A stretch of DNA of 64,000 bases from a virus. Below the pieces are notes generated by a model. That model was not told the origin of the DNA and did not search any database. It saw only the letters and a list, made by a program, of their open reading frames with translations. This document shows positions 19,259-25,475 of the stretch, one piece after another. Each line of letters opens with the position of its first letter. Positions within the stretch are counted from its first letter, which is position 1. Made by a program: the position numbers and the translations under genes. Where the stretch lies: IMG/VR virus record IMGVR_UViG_3300017971_000224, positions 40,104 through 104,103 of that record. One strand, written 5' to 3'.

Positions 19259-19286
19259 TTGAATATACAATTTATTCACATATAAT
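19259..19286 (+). promoter_or_regulatory. sigma70-like promoter for lipoprotein gene
   Basis: TTGAAT, a 16-bp spacer, then TATAAT, 28 bp before the ATG at 19314. It is the best rightward promoter near the end of the first block. Confidence 0.6.
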
Positions 19287-19313
19287 AATCTTTATTAGTA
19301 AGAGGAGGTTGCT

Positions 19314-19484
19314 ATGACCAGAATTCTTGGTTTGTTGTTGGTTTTTGTCGGTCTTTTGTTAGGTTGTCCGAAGAAAAGTGCCGTGAAACCGGCGGATGAA
19401 GAGCCGCAGCTCAAGGTGGATGGCGGGAAAGTTGAATCTCCACAGAAAGCGGAGATCGCGAAGGAAGATGCGGGGAAGAAATAG
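19314..19484 (+). CDS. small lipoprotein
   Basis: 56 residues after an AGGAGG ribosome site. Signal peptide MTRILGLLLVFVGLLLGC with a lipobox LLGC; the mature part is short and charged (K, E, D). Likely a membrane-anchored lipoprotein such as a superinfection or lysis accessory, which is inference. Its TAG stop ends one base before the convergent tRNA-Gln gene. Confidence 0.8.
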   Translation: MTRILGLLLVFVGLLLGCPKKSAVKPADEEPQLKVDGGKVESPQKAEIAKEDAGKK

Positions 19485-19557
19485 CAGGGGTGGGAGGGTT
19501 CGAACCCCCGGCCCCCAGGACCAAAACCTGGTGTTCTACCAACTGAACTACACCCCT
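19485..19557 (-). tRNA. tRNA-Gln (TTG)
   Basis: Acceptor AGGGGTG pairs fully; anticodon loop TTTTGGT; T-loop TTCGAAC. No encoded CCA. It abuts the convergent lipoprotein stop, and its first bases overlap the MazG stop codon. Confidence 0.93.
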
Positions 19558-19888
19558 ATCTGTTATCACCACTTCCATTTAGTGCATCTCGTTGTTTTCT
19601 AGATGCTAATTTTTGTAGATTTTCAAATGCAACTCCTTCCATGTCTAAACCGAGCTCAGTACACATAGCAGCTATGTACCAAAGAACGTCACCAAGTTCT
19701 TTGCTTATTTCTCTTATTTTATCAGGAGTCATTATTCCATTGTTGTCACGTAATACTTTCTTTACTTTCTCGGCTACTTCTCCGGCTTCTCCCGTAAGAC
19801 CAAGAACAGGATAAATATAGTTATTATAACGATTTGGATATTTGGCTGTTTCGAATGCACCTTCTTGATAATCGCGAAAACTTAGCAT
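19556..19888 (-). CDS. MazG-like nucleotide pyrophosphohydrolase
   Basis: 110 residues, start ATG after AGGAGA. The all-alpha NTP pyrophosphatase motifs are GEAGEVAEKVKK and ELGDVLWYIA (E-x-x-E and E-x-x-D metal ligands). It hydrolyses NTPs or, in some phages, alarmones. It sits inside the tRNA cluster with its stop in tRNA-Gln. Confidence 0.9.
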   Translation of the reverse strand: MLSFRDYQEGAFETAKYPNRYNNYIYPVLGLTGEAGEVAEKVKKVLRDNNGIMTPDKIREISKELGDVLWYIAAMCTELGLDMEGVAFENLQKLASRKQRDALNGSGDNR

Positions 19889-19908
19889 GTTTTATCTCCT
19901 TATGTGAA

Positions 19909-19996
19909 TGGCGGAAGGGGAGGGATTCGAACCCCCGGAGCTTTTACACCCTCTTGTTTTCAAGACAAGTACCATAAGCCGCTCGGTCACCCTTCC
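19909..19996 (-). tRNA. tRNA-Ser (TGA)
   Basis: Class II with a long variable arm; acceptor GGAAGGG, G discriminator, loop CTTGAAA. The 3' CCA is encoded. Confidence 0.93.
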
Positions 19997-20008
19997 ACAA
20001 GAACAAGA

Positions 20009-20093
20009 CGGAAGGTAGAGGATTCGAACCTCTGGAGCTGTTACACCCTCACGCTCTCCAAGCGCGCGCCTTAAACCGCTCGGCCAACCTTCC
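20009..20093 (-). tRNA. tRNA-Ser (GGA)
   Basis: Class II, acceptor GGAAGGT, anticodon loop TTGGAGA, long variable arm, G discriminator, no encoded CCA. Confidence 0.93.
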
Positions 20094-20101
20094 AAGATGA
20101 T

Positions 20102-20186
20102 CGGAAGAGAGAGGATTCGAACCTCTGAGGCTGTTACACCCACTTGTTTTCGAGACAAGCGCCTTCAACCACTCGGCCACTCTTCC
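20102..20186 (-). tRNA. tRNA-Ser (CGA)
   Basis: Class II, acceptor GGAAGAG, anticodon loop CTCGAAA, long variable arm, no encoded CCA. Confidence 0.93.
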
Positions 20187-20187
20187 A

Positions 20188-20275
20188 TGGCGGAAGGTAG
20201 AGGATTCGAACCTCTGGAGCTGTTACACCCGCTGGTTTAGCAAACCAGTGCCTTCAACCTCTCGGCCAACCTTCC
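20188..20275 (-). tRNA. tRNA-Ser (GCT)
   Basis: Class II, anticodon loop TTGCTAA, long variable arm, CCA encoded. With TGA, GGA and CGA it makes four adjacent serine isoacceptors with near-identical bodies, pointing to local duplication. Confidence 0.93.
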
Positions 20276-20415
20276 CTTGTATTATATTTGTGAGATTTTC
20301 TAATTCTTTGATTGTGAAATCAATTATATCTACCATTTCTTGTTGTGTTTTGCCAAGGCACAGCTGCCTAGTGAAACATTCGATCATAATTTTTGCTTGT
20401 TTGGTCCCCATAGTT

Positions 20416-20490
20416 TGCCCCTGGAAGGATTCGAACCTTCACTGCGCGGTGCTTGAAACCGCTGTCTCTACCAAGTTGGACTACAGGGGC
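20416..20490 (-). tRNA. tRNA with Leu anticodon CAA, short variable arm
   Basis: Acceptor GCCCCTG, loop TTCAAGC, A discriminator. The variable region is only GCAGT (5 nt), not the long arm expected for bacterial leucine tRNAs. Confidence 0.88.
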
Positions 20491-20545
20491 ATGATAACAA
20501 AAACAGCTTGACAATATCAGTGACTCAGTTATTATGGCGGCTTCG

Positions 20546-20599
20546 AAACACCGTAACCATCTTCTGCAGGCGCCCTGGAGAAACGTGGTTACGGTGTTT
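20546..20599 (-). other. long hairpin between tRNAs
   Basis: Perfect 14-bp inverted repeat (20546-20559 with 20586-20599) whose loop folds further (TTCTGCAG with CTGGAGAA, one mismatch). No T-tract. It may be an RNase III-type processing site in the tRNA precursor. Confidence 0.6.
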
Positions 20600-20604
20600 T
20601 GCTT

Positions 20605-20679
20605 TGCCCACCCTGAGATTCGAACTCAGACTTTCACGGACCTGAACCGTGTCCCTCTACCAAGTTGGGGTAGGTGGGC
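20605..20679 (-). tRNA. tRNA with Leu anticodon CAG, short variable arm
   Basis: Acceptor GCCCACC, loop TTCAGGT, variable region AAAGT, A discriminator, no CCA. Its 5' end abuts the structured RNA element at 20680. Confidence 0.88.
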
Positions 20680-20916
20680 TGGGGAAGGTACTGGTCGGAT
20701 TCTCACCGGCGGTCCACCGATAGGGCCATGGTGGTCACTCACCCAGTGCGTTACCGGGAGTTGCTTATTCTGGCCCATAGCGCGACCCGTCGCGCACGCA
20801 GTACCACAGGAAATGCAGCAGCGGGACACCCCGGCGTCAGGATCTTGAGGCATCGGAACCGGGTCTAACATCCTCAAGTCTGTGTCCAGGCCACCTCGAC
20901 CTCTCGACTGCTGCGA
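20680..20916 (-). ncRNA. unidentified structured RNA, 237 nt
   Basis: It fills the space between two tRNAs exactly. Nested perfect helices: domain 1 has 20815-20821 with 20908-20914 (7 bp), 20824-20829 with 20882-20887 (6 bp) and 20844-20850 with 20872-20878 (7 bp). Domain 2 has GGTACTG 20687-20693 with CAGTACC 20799-20805 (7 bp), 20723-20728 with 20771-20776 (6 bp), and the GCGCGA/TCGCGC hairpin at 20780-20795. Clearly GC-richer than its surroundings. It does not match RNase P, tmRNA, 6S or riboswitch cores that I know. Strand is assumed from the flanking tRNAs. Confidence 0.65.
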
Positions 20917-21001
20917 TGTGCGGGGGAGGATTCGAACCTCCATGTTTAGCCTGAGGCGGCAGGTTTACAGCCTGCTGGTTTCACCGTTCACCCACCCGCA
21001 C
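20917..21001 (-). tRNA. tRNA-Tyr (GTA)
   Basis: Class II with a 17-nt variable arm, acceptor GTGCGGG, loop CTGTAAA, A discriminator, no encoded CCA. Confidence 0.92.
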
Positions 21002-21010
21002 ATAAATCAA

Positions 21011-21083
21011 TACTCGTGCAGGGATTCGAACCCCGAACATCCTGGTCCTAAGCCAGGCGCCTCTGCCGTTGGGCTACACGAGC
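21011..21083 (-). tRNA. tRNA with Leu anticodon TAG, short variable arm
   Basis: Acceptor GCTCGTG (G1-T72 wobble), loop CTTAGGA, variable region ATGTT, A discriminator. Confidence 0.88.
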
Positions 21084-21122
21084 AAATGAGGTAATGAAAT
21101 GTCGAAAGGAGGTAAAAAATCA

Positions 21123-21207
21123 GGTACTGGCAGGATTTTGGCTACCTGCGGTATGGTCTCTTGACCCTGCTTTGTGGCAGTCGACACCCGTGCCGATCCG
21201 CAGTACC
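21123..21207 (-). ncRNA. second structured RNA element sharing ends with the 237-nt RNA
   Basis: The 85-nt segment is closed by GGTACTG (21123-21129) and CAGTACC (21201-21207), the same helix as in domain 2 of the element at 20680, with the same flanking bases (GGATT after the first arm, CGCAGTACC at the other end). Internal GGTC-TCTT-GACC and GGCA/TGCC hairpins are possible. No protein is evident in 21084-21210. Confidence 0.5.
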
Positions 21208-21210
21208 TTT

Positions 21211-21489
21211 CTAGAACTTCTTCCCTCTACGCGCTTGGTGCTTTTGCCAACGTTTCCTCTGGCGCTCGAGGAAATCGTTTTTCAATGGCGCGAGCTCCTC
21301 CAGCACGATGTGGGAAGAGGTTTGGCTATCTTCAGAAAAAACCAACACCGTATCTTGATTTATATACGTTGTTGATTCTTTACACCACATACATTCTTGT
21401 ACCCTTATTCTCTGGTATTCGTCAATATAAACATTAAGCTGTGCGCCACAAACATTGCAATAATATTGTTTTGGTTCAATAGCTATCAT
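21211..21489 (-). CDS. zinc-ribbon protein
   Basis: 92 residues. The N-terminus has YYCNVCGAQLNVYI followed by ECMWC (two CxxC). The C-terminal half is helical and basic. Its ATG overlaps the upstream stop by 4 bases (ATGA). Confidence 0.72.
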   Translation of the reverse strand: MIAIEPKQYYCNVCGAQLNVYIDEYQRIRVQECMWCKESTTYINQDTVLVFSEDSQTSSHIVLEELAPLKNDFLERQRKRWQKHQARRGKKF

Positions 21490-21722
21490 TTCTTTTTCTC
21501 AATCTTTTTCATGACTTTCGCCATTCTTTTCTCTTGACCGTGAAAACATTTCATGATCTTTTTTAGTGCCTTTTTTGGGTTGTGGTGCATTATCTTACAA
21601 TGTGTGCTTTGTTCTTCAGCTACCCATTTTTGATCTTTTTCGTGCCAGAAGACAGAGAATTGGTAGTTTTTTAAGAGAGGATATTTCACTACACAGGCTC
21701 CACATCCCAAGCGACCATACAA
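21486..21722 (-). CDS. hypothetical small basic protein
   Basis: 78 residues or fewer; the ATG lies two bases before the 3' end of tRNA-Thr, so a later start is possible. The C-terminus is Lys-rich (MAKVMKKIEKKK). FSVFWHEKDQKWVAEE resembles a small beta domain. Unknown role. Confidence 0.55.
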   Translation of the reverse strand: MYGRLGCGACVVKYPLLKNYQFSVFWHEKDQKWVAEEQSTHCKIMHHNPKKALKKIMKCFHGQEKRMAKVMKKIEKKK

Positions 21723-22492
21723 GAGCCAGTGAGAGGAATCGAACCCCCAACATCTTCATTACAAGTGAAGCGCTCTACCGATTGAGCTACACTGGCATAC
21801 TCAAAATCACCACGTTCGATCGCCTCGAGATGTTTGATTGAAGGACGGCATTGGTTCAATGATTTGTTGTTGTTCAATACACTCGTTGCAATCTTCGAGA
21901 TAATATCCGGATCCGTCCAATATGACTGGCCTTTTTTCAATCTCAATTTCCGCACATGGTAACGGACAGCAGATTCTGACAGCTCTGTGACTCTGCAGAT
22001 TTCTTTGACGGTAATTGTACCTGATTTCCAGATTATACCCATTGCTCTGCATTTTATTTCGATTGCTTTTCTGCTTCTTCCAAGGCGTTTGGATGCATAT
22101 TTCAATGGCATTCTTCCGGCGAGAAAAAGTAGTAAATCTTCTTCTTTTTTTGTCCATGGTTTTACCTTAATGCCATGTCTTGATGGCATTATTTGTGCTT
22201 TCAAACCAAGTTTTTGAAGTTTGGTCCCAACAGCATTAATAGATCTATTCAGTTTTTCTGATATTTGTTTTTTTGTATGTGTTGGTAGAAGTTTTTTTAG
22301 TTGTTGAATTTCTTCATCAGACCACGGTGGATTATGTTTTAATTTTGCTATACCAAGTTGATTGACTTTGTTTTGTATTACTTTATGGCTTCTATCTAAA
22401 GCTTCTGCAATTTCTTTTATTGATCTACGACCATGCCAATATCGTATGTAGTCGTATTCTTCTTCAGTGAATCTTCTTGAATTATCACCCAT
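21689..22492 (-). CDS. repeated HTH (Myb/SANT-like) DNA-binding protein
   Basis: Up to 267 residues. It contains three tandem helix-turn-helix units with shared phrasing (IKEIAEALDRS, KQISEKLNRSINAV, LKYASKRLGRSRKAI), each preceded by a Trp/acidic helix (PPWSDEEI, KPWTKKEED), and a fourth HTH (TVKEICRVTELSESAVRYH). Such proteins bind DNA as arrays. Oddly, the frame runs through the whole tRNA-Thr gene (21724-21796) before stopping; the last ~40 residues are translated tRNA and may be an artefact or a readthrough tail. Confidence 0.75.
   Translation of the reverse strand: MGDNSRRFTEEEYDYIRYWHGRRSIKEIAEALDRSHKVIQNKVNQLGIAKLKHNPPWSDEEIQQLKKLLPTHTKKQISEKLNRSINAVGTKLQKLGLKAQIMPSRHGIKVKPWTKKEEDLLLFLAGRMPLKYASKRLGRSRKAIEIKCRAMGIIWKSGTITVKEICRVTELSESAVRYHVRKLRLKKGQSYWTDPDIISKIATSVLNNNKSLNQCRPSIKHLEAIERGDFEYASVAQSVERFTCNEDVGGSIPLTGSCMVAWDVEPV
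21724..21796 (-). tRNA. tRNA-Thr (TGT)
   Basis: Acceptor GCCAGTG pairs perfectly, loop CTTGTAA, T-loop TTCGATT. It lies wholly inside the 3' end of the HTH gene frame. Confidence 0.93.
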
Positions 22493-22494
22493 GA

Positions 22495-22623
22495 TTATTC
22501 TTCACATTCATCGCAGATTTTTATATCTTTTTTAGCTTCTTTTTTTGTTAATTTATCACCGCAATATAAACAACATTTTGGATGTGGTCTATTGTAATCT
22601 TTTTTCTTTGTTTTCTTTTCCAT
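22495..22623 (-). CDS. mini zinc-ribbon protein
   Basis: 42 residues starting MEKKTKKKDY, with two knuckles (CCLYCGD and ICDECEE) flanking a Lys-rich linker. It ends just upstream of the HTH gene start and is probably co-transcribed with it. The ribosome site is weak. Confidence 0.55.
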   Translation of the reverse strand: MEKKTKKKDYNRPHPKCCLYCGDKLTKKEAKKDIKICDECEE

Positions 22624-22639
22624 TATTTTACTCGCAGTC

Positions 22640-22677
22640 CCAACCCGCCCCCTACTACAACTTCAGGGGCGGGTTGG
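22640..22677 (-). terminator. 12-bp GC-rich hairpin
   Basis: CCAACCCGCCCC (22640-22651) and its perfect complement (22666-22677) around a 14-nt loop. No U-tract on either side, so it may be a processing or stability element and not a classical terminator. The surrounding 22624-22740 has no gene. Confidence 0.5.
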
Positions 22678-22740
22678 AATGTGCCCACGGAGGGGAAGGC
22701 ACACATGCAGTATAACCGAGTCTCGTCTCATACAAAATGA

Positions 22741-22814
22741 TCCGGGTAGAAGGACTCGAACCTCCGACTTCCTGGTCCCAGGCCAGGAGCGCTACCAATC
22801 TGCGCCATACCCGG
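22741..22814 (-). tRNA. tRNA-Pro (TGG)
   Basis: Acceptor CCGGGTA, stem CCTGG, loop CCTGGGA. Position 33 is C where U is almost universal. No encoded CCA. Confidence 0.9.
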
Positions 22815-22818
22815 TCGA

Positions 22819-22893
22819 TGTCCGTCCTGGGATTCGAACCCAGACTGGCAGCGCCCTCAACGCTGTTCCTCTACCTTGTTGGGATAGACGGAC
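22819..22893 (-). tRNA. tRNA with Leu anticodon GAG, short variable arm
   Basis: Acceptor GTCCGTC, loop TTGAGGG, variable region CCAGT, A discriminator. Confidence 0.88.
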
Positions 22894-23144
22894 TAGAATG
22901 CCAGAGTTGGTGGTGTTCCATTGGTGAAGTACTCATACCATTCTTCTAACCAATCTCTTCTCACATCATCTGGCTCAATTAATCTCCATGGTTTATTGCC
23001 TGTTTCTGGTTCTGGTGGCATTAACTTACAACAGAACACAGGGCAATATCTGCATATTGCTGATTGTCCATATTCATTAATCTCATGTATATATAAACAA
23101 TCTTCCGGACAATTATCAGGAAATTCTAATCCTTGAATATGCAT
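22893..23144 (-). CDS. Cys-rich hypothetical protein
   Basis: 83 residues; cysteines at CPEDCLYIH and CRYCPVFCCKL suggest an Fe-S or zinc site. AAAGGA lies before the ATG. The stop codon shares one base with the 5' end of tRNA-Leu(GAG). Function unknown. Confidence 0.7.
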   Translation of the reverse strand: MHIQGLEFPDNCPEDCLYIHEINEYGQSAICRYCPVFCCKLMPPEPETGNKPWRLIEPDDVRRDWLEEWYEYFTNGTPPTLAF

Positions 23145-23146
23145 TG

Positions 23147-23653
23147 TTATTCCTTTGGTCTTGGATATCTTTGTATTGATACACTTGCTTTTCTTCTTGT
23201 CTCATGTTCATAACATTTGATGCAGATGCTGTGAGGCCAGTCGCCAACTCGTCTGAGTAGTGATACGAGACATGCGATTTCGGCTTTGGCGTTGTACGGT
23301 AGTAATATGTTTGGAGGCTTCTTGATGGTTATGGCTTTGCCAGTACTGCCGATGATTAGCAGCCCCCAGTTATCTGGGACTTCATGTTTTTCAATGATCC
23401 CCGCTGGTGCACAGTAGTAGCGGATTCTACCCATCCCCATCTCAGTCTTCTTCCTAAAGCTCTTTTTTTTGTCCTTTAGGAAATCAGATCTTGAGATCTT
23501 GCATTCAATAACTACGCTCACATTGCTACCAAATGCAAGTACGTCTGGTGACTCACGTGTCGTGCTAACAATTTCTGTTATCACAACTGGATATTTTTTC
23601 TTGGCCCAGCGTGCAGCTTTTGCGATGACTTGTTCATGTGTGTAAGTGTACAT
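23147..23653 (-). CDS. PD-(D/E)XK-like nuclease or holliday-type endonuclease fold
   Basis: 168 residues from ATG 23653; an upstream GTG at 23668 overlaps the promoter box. It has SPDVLAFGSNVSVVIECKIS, the D...ECK active-site pattern, followed by SDFLKDKKKSFRK. It resembles small phage restriction-like nucleases (MmcB/VRR type). It ends in QRYPRPKE, a PRPK tail. The TGGTATATA box lies at 23659, so the leader would be very short. Confidence 0.7.
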   Translation of the reverse strand: MYTYTHEQVIAKAARWAKKKYPVVITEIVSTTRESPDVLAFGSNVSVVIECKISRSDFLKDKKKSFRKKTEMGMGRIRYYCAPAGIIEKHEVPDNWGLLIIGSTGKAITIKKPPNILLPYNAKAEIACLVSLLRRVGDWPHSICIKCYEHETRRKASVSIQRYPRPKE

Positions 23654-23658
23654 GTATG

Positions 23659-23667
23659 TATATACCA
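23659..23667 (-). promoter_or_regulatory. TGGTATATA box
   Basis: Matches the shared 9-mer and reads leftward toward the nuclease gene, only 6 bp from its ATG, which implies a near-leaderless transcript or a later start. Confidence 0.5.
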
Positions 23668-23681
23668 CAACGCTGAATTTT

Positions 23682-24245
23682 TTATTGAGTTTTTGGTCTT
23701 GGATATCTTTTTATTGGCCTGGGGTATCTTTTTATTTTTGCATTAAGTTCTTTTTTCTTACCGCCATTCCATAATTTGTTTTGACAAATATATCCTATAG
23801 TAGACAAATGCACTCCATATATTGATGCAATGTATTTTAATGTATTACCATGTGTACGTAGTGTCTTAATCTCTTCAACGTCTTGTTCAGATAATTTAGC
23901 ACTTGGATTTTTAGAACCCACTAATGAACGTTGATCAAGTATCATGTCATTCATATTATCTTGATGTGTGCCGATGATTAAATGTTTTGGGTTACAGCAC
24001 AATGTATTATTGCATGTGTGTCGCACACACATACCACTTGGGATTGGTCCATTGACATCTTCATACACAAGTCTGTGGGCCCTATACCATTTGCGATGTT
24101 TTTTTGAATAGTATACTTTGAACTCACCATAGTAGTTGTTAGTGCGACCCGATCTGGACTTCGCACCAGTCCATAACCAACATTCGTTAGGACCGCGCTG
24201 TTCTATCTTCTCCCATATGCGTTTGTGTATCTCTTTGTCGATCAT
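23682..24245 (-). CDS. HNH endonuclease, free-standing, with C-terminal HTH and PRPK tails
   Basis: 187 residues. HNH core: YRAHRLVYED, CVRHTCNNTLCCNPKHLIIGT. An HTH follows (LSEQDVEEIKTLRTHGNTLKYIASIYG, then LSTIGYICQ). Typical of homing endonucleases spread through phage genomes, here inside a tRNA cluster. The C-terminus carries two copies of KRYPRP. Part of this tail has DNA similarity to that of the neighbouring nuclease (23147). Confidence 0.9.
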   Translation of the reverse strand: MIDKEIHKRIWEKIEQRGPNECWLWTGAKSRSGRTNNYYGEFKVYYSKKHRKWYRAHRLVYEDVNGPIPSGMCVRHTCNNTLCCNPKHLIIGTHQDNMNDMILDQRSLVGSKNPSAKLSEQDVEEIKTLRTHGNTLKYIASIYGVHLSTIGYICQNKLWNGGKKKELNAKIKRYPRPIKRYPRPKTQ

Positions 24246-24277
24246 TGTTGACTCTTTCTACTTGTTGGTATCAATCT

Positions 24278-24286
24278 AATATACCA
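24278..24286 (-). promoter_or_regulatory. TGGTATATT box
   Basis: One mismatch to the shared 9-mer, 32 bp upstream of the HNH ATG and reading leftward. Confidence 0.5.
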
Positions 24287-24342
24287 CTAAAGTAAAAAGA
24301 ATTCTTATACTTATGGGAGTTGAACTTCCGAGTCGAACCCGT

Positions 24343-24416
24343 TGCCACGGGAGGGATTCGAACCCTCACTTATGCGATTTTAAGTCGCATGCCTCTACCA
24401 GTTGGGCTACTGTGGC
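24343..24416 (-). tRNA. tRNA with Leu anticodon TAA, short variable arm
   Basis: Acceptor GCCACAG with an A6-C67 mismatch, loop CTTAAAA, variable region TAAGT, A discriminator. Just 3' of it (24301-24342) there are two T-arm-like fragments, possible tRNA remnants. Confidence 0.85.
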
Positions 24417-24421
24417 GTGAA

Positions 24422-24554
24422 TCGGGAGAGGTGGAATCGAACCACCGACCTGGGAGCTCCATATGCTGAAGTGGCGTCTTAGTTCCATGTGTGAGGCACG
24501 AGCGTTAGTTTAGACGTCACTTACATCCCCGCTCTACCACTGAGCTATCTCCCG
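24422..24554 (-). tRNA. tRNA-like gene with 61-nt insert in the anticodon loop
   Basis: 133 nt. Acceptor CGGGAGA, D-arm GCTC/GAGC and T-arm GGTGG-TTCGATT-CCACC are intact, A discriminator. The anticodon stem halves are GGGAT and CTCCC (T31-C39 mismatch), separated by 68 nt instead of 7. The insert closes on itself with an 11-bp stem with one mismatch (24469-24479 with 24512-24522) and carries TTCAGCATA at its 3' end. If it splices after U33 the anticodon would be TGG. It could also be a non-coding tRNA mimic. Confidence 0.6.
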
Positions 24555-24559
24555 AAAGG

Positions 24560-24700
24560 TGGACGGGCTAGGATTCGAACCTAGAAAAACTATGCTGAAA
24601 CAACTTCTGAGTTCTCAATCGTATTGAGTGATGAAAGAAATTGTTGTTGCTTGCGTTGCTAGCTCTATAGGCTAGTGCCTTACCATTTGGCTACCCGTCC
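24560..24700 (-). tRNA. tRNA-like gene with 69-nt insert in the variable region
   Basis: 141 nt. Acceptor GGACGGG, D-arm GCC/GGC, T-arm CTAGG-TTCGAAT-CCTAG. A full anticodon arm CTAGC-CTATAGA-GCTAG is present (nominal ATA, an unusual A34). Then come 69 extra nucleotides ending in TTCAGCATA before the TTTTT variable loop. The insert holds an AACAAC/GTTGTT closing stem (24599-24604 with 24643-24648) and a CTCAAT-CGT-ATTGAG hairpin. Removing it restores a perfect 72-nt cloverleaf. Confidence 0.6.
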
Positions 24701-24701
24701 A

Positions 24702-24778
24702 TGGTGGGGGCAATAGGACTCGAACCTATAGCCATCTGCTTGTAAGGCAGACACTCTGCGCAATTGAGTTATGCCCCC
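24702..24778 (-). tRNA. tRNA-Val (TAC)
   Basis: Acceptor GGGGGCA, loop CTTACAA, CCA encoded. Confidence 0.93.
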
Positions 24779-24786
24779 ATGGGTTG

Positions 24787-24859
24787 TGGACCAGGGCGGA
24801 ATTGAACCGCCGACTCGAGGCTCTTCAGGCCCCAGCTCTACCTACTGAGCTACCGGTCC
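24787..24859 (-). tRNA. tRNA-Phe (GAA)
   Basis: Acceptor GGACCGG (one G-T), stem GGGGC, loop CTGAAGA, A discriminator, no CCA. Confidence 0.92.
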
Positions 24860-24916
24860 ACAAGATTCGTATTCAGTTTTCAAAGACTAAACATCAACGG
24901 ATTGCCGAAGATGTTT

Positions 24917-24993
24917 TGGCGGGCCCAACGGGATTCGAACCCGTGTTACCGGCGTGACAGGCCAGCGTGCTAACCTGGCTACACTATGAGCCC
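24917..24993 (-). tRNA. tRNA-Asp (GTC)
   Basis: Acceptor GGGCTCA, loop CTGTCAC, G discriminator, CCA encoded. Confidence 0.93.
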
Positions 24994-24997
24994 ATAC

Positions 24998-25183
24998 CTA
25001 CAGAATTCTGAGTTCCTTCCTACGAACCCATTGTTCTGTTCCATCCTTCCATCGAACCTTTACTGACTGCATCTTAGTAGTGCCTTTTCCATCTAGTACT
25101 CGACCGGTCTTACCGTTCTTACGGTGCTCTACAATAGTCGAGCCGTGAGTCAGCCAGTGATATCTTCTTTTCCCATCACTCAT
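24998..25183 (-). CDS. small SH3/KOW-like protein
   Basis: 61 residues. A compact beta pattern ending TKMQSVKVRWKDGTEQWVRR resembles small SH3-barrel proteins. It overlaps the upstream gene by 8 bases. Function unknown. Confidence 0.65.
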   Translation of the reverse strand: MSDGKRRYHWLTHGSTIVEHRKNGKTGRVLDGKGTTKMQSVKVRWKDGTEQWVRRKELRIL

Positions 25184-25433
25184 GGCGTATGTCTTCTGAC
25201 ATCTTCTCTTCGTCTTTTTTTCTCTTCGCTCGTACCATGTGTTCGGGGATCGCTATCATCGACACACTGATCTGTGGCCCTTTCTCTCCGAACTTCCAAA
25301 TCTCGTTCTGGATGATGGTATGTAGCCGTCCGATCTCTTTCGGCGTAAACCATTCACAGTCCTGAGTTTCGGCACAGAAATGCACACGATGGTATAACGG
25401 CTCGTCTCTTTTTATGTTTTTCCCAATACCCAC
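25176..25433 (-). CDS. hypothetical protein
   Basis: About 85 residues. GTG 25433 is favoured because AGGAG lies at proper spacing; GTG 25436 is too close. It contains an HRVHFCAETQDCEWF segment and a Lys/Glu-rich C-terminus. No family recognised. Confidence 0.65.
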   Translation of the reverse strand: MGIGKNIKRDEPLYHRVHFCAETQDCEWFTPKEIGRLHTIIQNEIWKFGEKGPQISVSMIAIPEHMVRAKRKKDEEKMSEDIRHE

Positions 25434-25475
25434 CACATCTCCTTTCAGAAGTACGGCGGGGTACTTCTGAAATTT

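Noticed and set aside
20223-20411. 62-residue ORF overlapping tRNA-Ser(GCT)
   Set aside because: Weak ribosome site and runs into a tRNA; not clearly a gene.
20694-20722. Resemblance of CTCACCGGCGGT to FMN or cobalamin riboswitch cores
   Set aside because: Other conserved riboswitch segments are missing and a tRNA, not a biosynthesis gene, follows.
24422-24700. Group I introns in the insert-bearing tRNAs
   Set aside because: Inserts of 61-69 nt are far below the minimum size and lack P3-P7 core sequences.
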